DNA of 64,000 nt, taken from contig NW_003215766.1 of NCBI RefSeq assembly GCF_000006405.1, forward strand, positions 339,351-403,350, given 5' to 3'. The notes below the pieces were generated by a model. That model saw only the letters and a list, made by a program, of their open reading frames with translations. It did no database searches and was not told the origin of the DNA. The position numbers were made by a program, and so were the translations under genes. Below, one piece after another: positions 46,960 to 56,453 of the stretch. Numbering within the stretch: position 1 is the first letter of the stretch; each line of letters starts with the position of its first letter. The stretch comes from Perkinsus marinus ATCC 50983. Taxonomy: Eukaryota; Perkinsozoa; Perkinsida; Perkinsidae.

Positions 46960-48110
46960 TGGTGGTCTACGCACCCAGTCGCCGTCGAAGTGGGTTACCA
47001 TCTACTACTAAGCCGCTGCTTCTCACGACGTCTATGACAGGAGGAGAGGCACTCGCGATGCCACGAAGGCCCCAATACGGCGAAGGGGCCGGCCGAGGGC
47101 TGACAGCGTGACGAGCAATCAGTTCGACGCAGACAGGGCCTTACTCGTCTTCAACGCCCCTAGCTACTACAAGGTACACACCTTCCTCGACTTGGTAAGG
47201 CACCTTGATATAGGACCATATGAGGTTTCTCACGGAGCACGTAGAGAACTTCGAGACGGGTACGGCGGGGCCGACTAACGTGAAGCTGGCAGCTGTACTA
47301 GGGCAGTCCATGGCATTCATGAACGCCGCTTTGGATGCTCAAGCCACAGTACGCTCGAAAGCCTCGTGGTTCATCGAGGTCCCTCTCAGCCCACCCTACT
47401 CGGGGACGAGACCTTGTCCAGTGCCCGTGCTGCTGTGAAGAGCGGCTTACCGAGGTAGGTCGTCTTAGGCGTCACTTGGGTATCGTCGCGATACCAGGTT
47501 CAAGGCCGCTATGGACCATATCGGCCGACTGAAGGGTGAGCCAGACTGGACTACTGCCGAGCTTGAGATCTCCTAGGAACGGTTCGGAGGAGGAAGGCCT
47601 ATACCTGTCTACGTCTCCTCTACGACAAGCTTACCCGCTTCGCAGCGGCTCAGCCGTATAGTGGCATCAATCGCATCAGAGGGCGAAAATCGGTGAAGTA
47701 CCAGACGGACCAATTCGCGATAAAAGTACAAGTCGGGTTTCATTTCAATGGAGCCCTCTTCTTGTCCAGTCCCTGCTCAGCGAGCCAATGGAGGCCACCA
47801 CCAGTCAGGTCTCAGATGATGTAGCCGAGGAGGTGATTACTCATCTTGTGAAGGCATTTGGGCTGCCCTACAATCTCATGTGCGATGCTGAGGAGGTCGT
47901 CAGACGAGCGTAAGGCGTAGGTAGACCGGTTTGGTGGCAGCGGTAGGTCTACAGGTATGGCTATCGTTCTGAGGAGAACTATAAGGCGGCTATAGAGCGG
48001 ATACTGTCCAAGTGGGCTGGCATGGACCAAAGGGAGCGGGTGAGTTGTCGTGACCAGAGGGGGGACACCAGACTGTTGTTAGTGCCGATTCAATGCAAGG
48101 CTGATAGACT
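46960..48110 (+). CDS. Unassigned helical protein (multi-exon)
   Basis: Plus-strand exons: SNQFDADRALLVFNAPSYYK (~47113) continuing VHTFLDLVRHLDIGPYEVSH; NVKLAAVLGQSMAFMNAALD (~47280); MEATTSQVSDDVAEEVITHL, then VKAFGLPYNLMCDAEEVV (~47790-47905); RYGYRSEENYKAAIERILSK and WAGMDQRER (~47955-48036). These are coherent helical segments, but no family is recognised and splice joins are unproven. Confidence 0.35.
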
Positions 48111-48245
48111 CTCCTCAGCGTATCATAAGGTTGGCTATGCGATATTAGGATTCTTGCACTATGGCAGTCTTTCTTCTCTATGCACAGAGTCGAGTCGATG
48201 TGGTTACGATGTTCGTTGTCGTGGTCGTCGTCAGGCTTTGGGTAA

Positions 48246-49178
48246 ATGGCAACAGCTCCCTTTGGCTCCTCTTCCTCGGAGGCCCCACTGCCTCCACCTG
48301 GGGAATTACTGTTGATGGTAGACGACTTGGTGGAGCGTTACGACCTAGATAGGAGCTGTGACAGTGCTCTACGTTGTAGTGCTAGTGCGCGGGGCTGCTT
48401 TGATATTCTCACCAACGTCCACAGTCTGCAACTGGACCGAGCCGAGAACCCGTCCGCCCGCGTTATTAGGGAGCTTGGCAAGGCCGGTGCCCTGATTCAT
48501 GGTCCTGAGGGCAGCAAGTCTCCCAAGAGTGGGATCGTCACCTGGTTGGACCGCATCACCGACCGAGACAGACTTCGGGCTATATCAGAGCTAAGTGTGG
48601 CAATGATAATGGTGATGATAGATGAGTTCTGTGAGGAGTATAAGCTCGACTACGCATGCCAGAAGACGCTGAAGTTCGCAGTACCGTGCACCGAGGTGGC
48701 CAGCATTATCTATAATATGACGGCGAGAGACCACACATTGCTGAAGGCCAGTCACAACCCCAGCGCCTACGTTATGAAGGAGCTCAGAGGGAAGACAGTT
48801 ACTCGTGAGAGGCCGTCGTCAATGCAAGAGCCTTACCAACCTGGAAGGCCCCTCCTCCGCCCTTTACCTACTCGGGAGAGGTCTCGAAGCCCTCCGGGCC
48901 GAGGGCCACCAACAGGTTTTGATGTCGCTGGCCCGACAGGAGGCGGTCGGTTTGGCCCTGAACGTAATGACAGGTTTTCGACTAGAGGACCTCCTCTGCA
49001 GTCGTACAGTTCAAGCGGGCCTTATTCCGGCAAGGGCAGTGGTAAGGGTGGTGGTGGTAAGGGGAACGGCAAGGGCAAGGGCAACGGCCCGCCGTTCATG
49101 GCGGGGACAGCAAATCCCTATGGAGTTCGTGGCCCCTCTGCCCCCGCTCCTCGTCGACCCGGTGGACGTTGGAGTTGA
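48246..49178 (+). CDS. Gly/Lys-rich protein with two ~60-aa helical repeats, intronless paralog
   Basis: A 310-residue single exon. Residues ~19-77 (ELLLMVDDLVERYDLDRSCD ... ENPSARVIRELGK) and ~117-181 (VAMIMVMIDEFCEEYKLDYA ... HNPSAYVMKELRGK) are two copies of one domain: an opening helix, Y-x-L-D-x-x-C, an L-K/R core, and a closing N-P-S-A-x-V-x-x-E-L. Between them is HGPEGSKSPKSGIVTWLDRI. The tail is RS/RG then Gly-Lys-rich (GKGSGKGGGGKGNGKGKGNG), typical of RNA-binding low-complexity tails. Similar short domains ending in N-P-S/A with GK-rich tails are familiar from dinoflagellate-group RNA-associated proteins; that is memory, not a search. The next gene is its paralog with three introns. 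Confidence 0.7.
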   Translation: MATAPFGSSSSEAPLPPPGELLLMVDDLVERYDLDRSCDSALRCSASARGCFDILTNVHSLQLDRAENPSARVIRELGKAGALIHGPEGSKSPKSGIVTWLDRITDRDRLRAISELSVAMIMVMIDEFCEEYKLDYACQKTLKFAVPCTEVASIIYNMTARDHTLLKASHNPSAYVMKELRGKTVTRERPSSMQEPYQPGRPLLRPLPTRERSRSPPGRGPPTGFDVAGPTGGGRFGPERNDRFSTRGPPLQSYSSSGPYSGKGSGKGGGGKGNGKGKGNGPPFMAGTANPYGVRGPSAPAPRRPGGRWS

Positions 49179-49340
49179 GGAATAATAAGTTGGCGATATA
49201 TGATTTCAGTTCTCCGGTGCTATTTATCTGTCATTGGGTCGTGTTCACTCGTGAGCGGTATTGATTCATTCGTCGTTTGTTCTTAGTGGCCACCTGCCCG
49301 TTGTTTTCGACACTTAGCGTCCCCCCTGCCTTCTTACGAA

Positions 49341-50868
49341 ATGGTGGCCCAGTTTACGACGGAGCCGCCATCGAACTACTACCAATACGCGAACGAGACG
49401 CCGCCCGCTGGTGCCCTCCTAGTGGCAATAGATGAGTTCGTAGACAAGCACCAGATAGGCCAGACCGGTGACGACATGTTGAGGTAGCGGCAGCCTACCT
49501 CCCTTGCCGACTACCTTAAGGGTACTCCTATTAGGTGCTCTATTCCCGCCCATTCCTGTTGGGAACTCGTCCTGTCGGATCACTCAAACCTCAGCGATCT
49601 CGATGCAGCCCAAAACGCTACCGGCCGACTCGTTTCTGAACTGTCCACGAAAAAGTAGGAATTTCGTGGTGCGCGACATTTTGACAATTTTTTCAGAGTC
49701 CTCATGCATGGTACCGGTGGGAACAAATCGCCCAAACAAGGCTTCGTCGCTTGGCTGAAAGAGATCTCTGATGTAGGCTTGGCGCGATTAGTATTGGTTA
49801 AGACGTATACCGCACCTTTGGAACTTGTTGTTTTGATTTCAGCGAGATCGCGGCCGCGCAATGGCAGACATGAGCGTGGTGATGATAATGGTCATGATCG
49901 ATGAGTTCTGTCAAGAATACGGTCTCGACGAGGCGTGCGAGAAGTTTCTCAAGTTCGAAGTCCCTATTGCCTTATCGGTGCCCTTCATTTTTCATCATAG
50001 CGCTGTCGACCGATCGCGCATCGAAACGGCCCGTAACGCAAGTAGCGTCGTGACTGCTGCTGTGAAGGAGCTCCTCATCCCTCACAGATGGCCTGCTGGT
50101 AAAGGCGGCAAGGGGAGCGGGAAAGGGAAGGGCAAGGGGAAGGGCTCGCACGAGTCTCCCAGGCCTGGCCGCTTCAGATCGGTCAACAAAGGGCCGGGTT
50201 GCGACAGTTCGCTAGATAGAGCATCTAGTCGTATATGGTCATTCCTAGAGGAACAAGGAGCCCCCGATAAGGTCCGGGACATCCTCCTCTCTGGCTGCTC
50301 GGCAGCTTGGGCCCTCGAGGCGGTCCGGAACGCTTCGACATGGGAAGAGGCTCGGGACATCGCTCTGGGCAAGGAGCAAGAGTTCTCGTCATTGCCATCG
50401 ATTACAGTGCTCGAGAACGGTGTGACCTCCTGGGTCCAGCGGGCTACTGTAGACGGGAGGGTAGGTGATCTCTTGCGGAGGTTGCTGTCTATGGCAGACC
50501 TGGACGATGTATTGGCGGGCCGCGTGCCTTCTCTTGAGGCTGATAGTCTCGCTGCTGGTGCTAGGGATGGGACCTTCCGGAACGTATCGGCCTTCGCTAA
50601 CGCTCAAATTCGGAGAATCGTAGAGAGCGCGACAGATGAGTATGGTGTTGGTGCGCCCAGGAGGCGGAGTAGATCCCGCAGCCCTCGACGGAGTGAGTGG
50701 GCAGGGGATCACAGTTGGGAGAGCGGCCCTGAACAGTATAGTAACTGGCAGCATACCGGCTGGCAACAACAGTCGAGCTTCCAGGGCGGCGGATGGTCCC
50801 AGAGTGGCCCTCAGGGGTACCAGCAGAGGCAAGGGTATGGCGGAGGCTGGTCGGGCGAGCGGTGGTGA
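49341..50868 (+). CDS. Gly/Lys/Arg-Ser protein with ~60-aa repeats, three-intron paralog
   Basis: Four exons: 49341-49483, 49535-49654, 49697-49772, 49843-50868. Joined in phase they give AIDEFVDKHQIGQTGDDMLR + CSIPAHSCWEL...NATGRLVSELSTK + VLMHGTGGNKSPKQGFVAWL + DRDRGRAMADMSVVMIMVMI, aligned throughout with the neighbour (CDSALRCSASARGC, ELGKAGALIHGPEG, ITDRDRLRAISELS). The second repeat is MVMIDEFCQEYGLDEACEKF. Downstream are a GK-rich linker, a ~150-residue helical region (LDRASSRIWSFLEEQG...), an SRSRSPRR motif and a Gly/Gln/Trp-rich tail. Probably RNA-associated. The introns are 51, 42 and 70 nt; the 42-nt one contains the 18-bp motif. Confidence 0.75.
49660..49677 (+). repeat. 18-bp intronic motif, in GK-rich gene 2 intron 49655-49696
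   Basis: AATTTCGTGGTGCGCGAC (with one substitution). It occupies nearly half of a 42-nt intron that is absent from the adjacent paralog. Confidence 0.85.
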
Positions 50869-51014
50869 AGAGCCTTAGTGCCTATCGAAGTCGAGCGTCG
50901 GAGCTATACTGAATGCTGATTACATTTCCACACTGCATCTCTGTTGTTGAGTGGCAATAGTAGTGAATCTGGAAAGAGAGCGGTAGTGTTGGACTGTAGT
51001 TTTGTAAAGCCATT

Positions 51015-52141
51015 ATGGCGGCATACGTCAATAGGCTACGGAATAGTATCAGGGCCTTCCTCAAGCACCATTATGGCCATCTACACTACAAGCTAGGTCA
51101 ATTTATGAGGACCCTCGCGGAACTCAAAGAGGACAACCCCGGAATGCTGGCTATTATAATGACGATTCTCACGGTACTGAGCTGCGTATTTTTTCGCAGT
51201 GTGGGAAAATATGCAGTATGATAAATCTGAGAAAATTTTCGAAAATTCTCATTGATTCCCGTAAAGTCTTATCCGGATCCATATGTGAACTCCTATAGTT
51301 AGTGAGGAAACTCCTAAGATCAGCTGAGGAAAGCTGACATATATATTCCTCCAACGCTGCACTTTCGTATCGGACGTATTCAATGGTTGTGTGCGAGTTT
51401 TTGCCAGGGCTGTTGGGTTCAGGTACTTGTTATAAATTTCCTATTTATCGCGTGGTTGGTGAGTAAATTTATTCCTCTCTGGCTTACTCTACTGCTACAG
51501 CTCGTTGCCCTATGGGGCATCGTCAAGTACTCCTACTACTGTCTCGATGACCCCACATGGATATCTGCCAGGTTTGTGGCATTAACTGCGGTTTTCCCAG
51601 GCGGTAACTTCTTGTGGAGGCGGAGGATCGAGGGTCTATATTGTAGTATTTGCGTCGCTCCGCTAGACAATATGGCAGCTTATTTTAGGTGAACAATTTG
51701 CTGATCAGTGTACCTCCTACTTTGATGACCTTCGGGCCTTCCTGGACAACCGGTAGCAGCTGGGTGGCGCCTTTCAGCCTGAATATCATGAAGTTAGTTC
51801 TGTGATTATGCAGCTTGGGACAACATTCGATAAACGCTCTGACTAGAATTACTATCAATCACGATCGTCCTCACTCTAGGTGTTCTCGACCGGAGCAAGC
51901 TCAAGGCCCCCAAGCCGCAGTCTTCATGGTCGAGGGTCTGCTGCGGAATTATGACGACCAGAGCAAGATCCTAGGGGTAGTAACTTTCCGACGACGAGCT
52001 CGGTGGGTCGAGCGCGCTGTGTAGGTGGTCCTTACAGAAAACCAGCGAGAGCTACGGGACTCACTCGAGGAGCTGCATCACTGGATGAAGGCGACTAAGC
52101 TCGACTTGGGCGGGCTGAAAAAGATGTCCTTCCGAGAGTAG
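51015..52141 (+). CDS. Putative membrane protein, multi-exon (may be the 5' part of the next gene)
   Basis: The ATG at 51015 starts MAAYVNRLRNSIRAFLKHHY, with a transmembrane stretch LAIIMTILTVLSCVFF. A later exon (51410-51692) has VINFLFIAWLVSKFIPLWL and LLLQLVALWGIV membrane helices, then FPGGNFLWRRRIEGLYCSIC. Further exons (QFADQCTSYFDDLRAFLDN, FMVEGLLRNYDDQSKILG, NQRELRDSLEELHHWMKATK, ending about 52141) are helical. No family recognised. It may be continuous with the alpha/beta-hydrolase-like exons that follow. Confidence 0.4.
51210..51365 (+). repeat. Diverged direct repeat, unit 1 (partner at 52320-52445)
   Basis: Both carry GA(G)AAAATT(T/G)TCATTGATTCC-like blocks, then TAAAG/TACATTC..., (C/A)CGGATYC(G)TAT(A/G)T, ACTC, AAG(A)TCAGCTG and a closing GGAATAAA/TATTCC. 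The match is gapped at perhaps 65-75% by eye. It may mark duplicated introns or promoters. Confidence 0.4.
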
Positions 52142-52319
52142 TGATAACAAGGGGGCACTGCCGTTGTTACCGTAACCTACGCTTGACGCACTGCAAAGAT
52201 TCGATGGTTATGTTCATATGAATTTACGCAATAGTGAAAGCCTTCCAACGGTTTTGATAGACTTTATAACAAATCGTTGATTTGGGCTGCATAGACTGCA
52301 ATGGTGAAGCACATATGTT

Positions 52320-52445
52320 CATGACAATATGAAAATCCTGAGGAAATTTGGGAGAAAATTGTCATTGATTCCTGTACATTCCTACACGGATTCGTATATT
52401 TACTCTCAAGGTCAGCTGCGAAAAAGGAATAAATTTTTCAACACT
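52320..52445 (+). repeat. Diverged direct repeat, unit 2 (partner at 51210-51365)
   Basis: See unit 1. It lies directly before the alpha/beta-hydrolase-like exons, as unit 1 lies directly before the membrane-helix exon. Confidence 0.4.
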
Positions 52446-52449
52446 GATA

Positions 52450-53555
52450 GACTGGATGAAAGTGTTGCCTGAAATTGTTGGTATCAGTTACATGTGCCGT
52501 GGAGAGTTTTCCCACCATTGGGTGCAGTTCGATAAATCCAAGCACAAGCTGGAAGTCCCAATGAAGGCCCTTCTGGAATGCGACAAGTAAGTTAACAGCG
52601 GAGCGATGCATTTTTATATATCTCATGGTCCCTTTAGGTTACTCGGGGAGGACGAGTCGAACGGTCTGGTTCAGAATTTCCGCAACTTTTGTCGCCCTCA
52701 AATCCTCGGCAGTCTGCATCATTTGAAGAGCGAGCTCATCAACAGGTTAGCCGCCTGGTCCTTCTCACGTCCATCAACCCTTAGGTACGGCGCAAGAGCT
52801 TTCACTGTCGACCGCTTGGATGGAGTCTACGTGCCGTCTTATCGTCAACAGAGTCTTCCTGCTGACAACCCGGAGTCTGGAGGGTCCCTATTGGAGACTA
52901 AGGTAGGGGACTGAGAATGCCCGTGAACTGACAGACCTCGACAGGTCATCGTTTGGTGCAATCCTAATGCTGCTTACTACGAGTGTGCGGTATACCAGTC
53001 GGAATGGCTCGAATTTTACCTTGGCCTTGGCTACGGTATCATCCTATGGAACTATAGGGGTTTTGGTGACTCCAAAGGTACTCTGCCACGCTCGGCTATC
53101 GGCAATGTTGGAACATATGTTCGCCTTCCTCAGCTCGCGAGCTTACTCACAAACTATGGAAAGTTGCACATGACTTCGAGTAGAAGTCTACAGAAACTAA
53201 TTTCCTTTTTGTGAGAATTCCCCGAAAGTCATCATAATTTCCATATTGTCACCAACACATGTAGTTCAGCATGTGCGTATTTTCCCATACTAATTGTCTG
53301 TAGCCTTGGTGATATCAATCTAAGCTCTACTTTGTTCCCGACCGCATGGGCTGATGGTCCTGTGTAGGTTTCTGCACGCCTGGGTGTCTGTACACCGACA
53401 GTGAGGCTATCATGCAGTGGGTGGCGGCTCAAGGGGCTAAGAGAGGCCATGACTTTGTCCAGAGGGTTGGGGTAAAACTTCCGGGTGTTGGGATCGAACC
53501 TGTGCGGGTGGTTCAGCCCGTGTTTAGGTCCATGGGAGGTCTGTTGGAGGAGTAA
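52450..53555 (+). CDS. Alpha/beta-hydrolase-like protein (nucleophile elbow not found)
   Basis: Exons: RGEFSHHWVQFDKSKHKLEV (~52500); HGPFRLLGEDESNGLVQNF, then RYGARAFTVDRLDGVYVPSY; VIVWCNPNAAYYECAVYQSE and WLEFYLGLGYGIILWNYRGF, then GDSKG (~52945-53080); and CTPGCLYTDSEAIMQWVAAQ to GGLLEE, stop 53553-53555. The 'W/Y-C-N-P-N-A-x-x-Y-E ... W-N-Y-R-G-F/Y-G-x-S-x-G' block is the oxyanion-loop region of a protist alpha/beta-hydrolase family. I cannot find the G-x-S-x-G elbow expected about 60 residues later, so the gene may be truncated, miss an exon in my reading, or be inactive. Confidence 0.5.
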
Positions 53556-53710
53556 CGGCATGTCATCTGGGCAAAGTTTACGACCGTCCACGACCCGGCC
53601 TGAGACTGGACTTCGTCGTGGCCGACAGGACCTTTCGAACCCTCGAGGCTACCGCTCGGTAATTACTATTATCATCATCATCTGATCAACCTCGGTGAGT
53701 TAGGTCAACG

Positions 53711-55705
53711 GTGGGCCACTGGGCCGCATTAGCGTTGCGTCTCACCGGGATTGCTGCTGATAACGTTGGCACCTTCCTCTCGATCCGCAACACTCCGAAG
53801 ATCCTCATGTGTGACCCCCAAGACACCATTATTCCCGAGGATGCCAATCTACGGACAGGCGCTGCGGCTAGGTTGGTGGTAGTCTACACCATTAGCATAT
53901 TGAGAGGTCTTTCTATCAGCAGACTCGTCGCTGACCTCCCTCCAGAGCTTCGTCTCTCATCGATCTCTCGGCACACCCTGTATGAGGTAGTTCCTTGACT
54001 GCTGCTCCTCGCCTTTGCCTCTACCCTTCCTTCAAGGCATCATTGGCCCTAGCCTATCTCCCACGCTTCCTGTCCCTCATCGGCGTCATTGCAGACGGCG
54101 GGGATGGCGATAGCAGTAGTATCGAGGAGCTCCTCTTCATCCTCGGCTTATCAAGGGATGCCCAGGCCAGCAGCCTGGTAGGCTTGGAAGTAGTGCAGTC
54201 ACACCACTGCCATGTCGATGGTCCCCGATACGATCAGGGCCCCCATTCTCGGTCGGACAGCACATCCTCAGAAGCTCCGGCCTCCCATCCGCGGGTCGAG
54301 GTCCGTGCGAACGGTCGGTATATAGAGCTCCAGGAGCTCGGGGCGAGCGCTACTAGCAGCGATGGGTGACCAATATTGTCTTGGTATATGATGAGGTCCA
54401 TCCTACCTGTAGGTCACCCGCAAGCGTCCGTTCCCACGGAGGGCCGGCGATGGACGCTCCTGGCTCTCCTCAGCTGGTCGAGCATGGCCGATCTATCGGT
54501 AGGGCTCAGTGGCTGCCTATCATACCACTCCCTCGGCTAATCGCAACCTCCGACGATCTGTTGTGATTCAGAGATGTCCAGTGTCGAGCCTGTCGACACC
54601 CCAGCCCTCGATACCTACTCAATAGAAGAGCTCATCACCAGCATTGCGCCCTATCTGGCTGACCTCAAGCGCTTGTTCGATCTCGTAGCCTCCTCGTTCA
54701 CACACCTCCTCGGTGGCCACGCCCTCGCCTTGCAGATACAGACCAAACTCGAGGCCGGAGGGCAGCCCCTAGCGGACGTCGGTACCAAGGACCTCCCCGA
54801 CTACCGAGGCGTCTCAGTAGAGCACTGGCCGCTAACTGAGTGGATCGACAAGATGCAGGTATTGCCATCGCGGCTGACCATCACCATCGCCAGTGTGGTT
54901 CTAGGTGTGGGGTAGTGTGGTACCCATTGAGGAGGATGCGTTCACCTCAAGATTCAGAGCTTGCCCTCATTACCCCCGTGTGGCCCAAGAATACGCTAAG
55001 GAGACATCGCGGATTAGCCAAGCCTTGTACGGCGACACTGGAGTTGACGCGGTACAGTTGATCGATTACCATGGAGGAATCGGATGGTGATTATGACAGA
55101 TGAGCATCGACCCCTTCGCCCTCCTGCGGTGGCATAGGCTGCAGTCGAACTTGTCCGTATCCACATTTGCCGACCACTTCTCGTACACACTGTCGAAGAT
55201 GCGGTCAGCAGTGGAAGCAGCTCAGAGTGCTTCGGGTAGGCCTTTCCTATGAACCAGTTATTGCATCCTTCCTCAGGCCGCACCCCAGCCCCAGTGATGG
55301 CGGCTCTGTGGGCAGCGGTGTCCATTGACAACTTCCTGCGGGAGTTGAGGCACGGCTTTGATCGTGAGAAGTGCTCTAACGTGACGGATGCTGTGACCAG
55401 GTAAGTGATCGCTGCCCGATTTTATGTTCACTGGTTTCGTTGTCAGTCCTTCCGCTACTTCTTACACCATGTGTTCCTGCGTCTGCTCGGACCCTGAGGT
55501 TGTCTTGTCTCCGGACCACCACAGCCTAGCAGTCTATGATTTCCCTATGAAGACGGGCGATTGCTGGTGTGTACATGTCCACTGTGGACACAATGAGGCA
55601 TTATCCAAAGTTGAAGAGAGGGAGCTCAGGATGCACATAAGATACGCCTTATCGATCACCGCCGCGGACGATGAGCACCAGGCCGGGTCGGCTCTGGCGG
55701 AGTAG
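53711..55705 (+). CDS. Unassigned multi-exon protein
   Basis: Plus-strand exons with good composition: ALALRLTGIAADNVGTFLSI (~53720) through VADLPPELRLSSISRHTLYE; ALAYLPRFLSLIGVIADGGD and IEELLFILGLSRDAQASSLV (~54040); SIEELITSIAPYLADLKRLF and HLLGGHALALQIQTKLEAGG (~54615-54765); HYPRVAQEYAKETSRISQAL (~54970); DPFALLRWHRLQSNLSVSTF (~55105); PDHHSLAVYDFPMKTGDCWC to the stop near 55705. These are helical, Leu-rich and not recognised. It might be the upstream part of the GCP gene (GCP N-terminal halves are poorly conserved). Confidence 0.35.
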
Positions 55706-56453
55706 TTCCTCCCATTTCCTGTCGTGAGCAGTTAATTGCTGTTACATTCACTGTTCGCGCTGGTTTCGTGTTGTTGGAGGGATGTGACCTTGTCGTGTCA
55801 GTGCCGTGCATTGTTATGCTAGGGAGTACCTCTGTGTCGGCATTTGGTCGAGAGCGACAGAACAGGGCTCAGTCGGTGCTGGCAGACCTGGTAGATGCTT
55901 TTATTCCTCCAACGCTAGATCTGGGCTATGCGGAACGGTCCAAAATCATTCAGTAGCTCCACGAGTGTGACAAGCGATATGATTACGAATAGGTTCGCTC
56001 GCTACCATCTCACCTTCCACAGCTTCCCCTCGGTAGACCCCTTAGCAGTGGACAGGGACATGCGAGGGTAGGCCGGCCCCTTGGTTGTGGCAGCGAAACC
56101 TTCTTCCTCATCAGTGTCATATCTAAAGTGGACACTAGAACGACGCCTGTGGGCAGCGCAGAGATGTTGGCTGAACTGTATGGAAAGGAGATGCCTAGGA
56201 CAGCAGTAGCGGCTGGACTCACTGATGATGGAGATGAGGTTCGGAATTCCACTGAGCTTCGCTCCGCTAGAAAATTTCATCTTGTTGTCAGTTCATATTG
56301 CCGTCAATACTGTCATTGCTGCTGAGCTTATCTGGGGACCCCTGTGGGGTGGAGCGTTCCGTAGTGAATCGAGTTACTCAGGAGCTACAACATGAGCGTG
56401 CCGAGGTCGGTCATCCAACGACCACGCAATAGTGTATCCCCCTCTCCCTTCAG
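55706..56453 (+). other. Probable 5' exons of the GCP gene, unresolved
   Basis: Open segments RERQNRAQSVLADLVDAFIP (~55850) and VGSAEMLAELYGKEMPRTAV (~56150) look coding, but joins to the next exon at 56454 are not established. Confidence 0.35.

Noticed and set aside
56000-56300. Minus-strand frames of 80-92 codons
   Set aside because: Antisense to probable GCP 5' exons, no signature.
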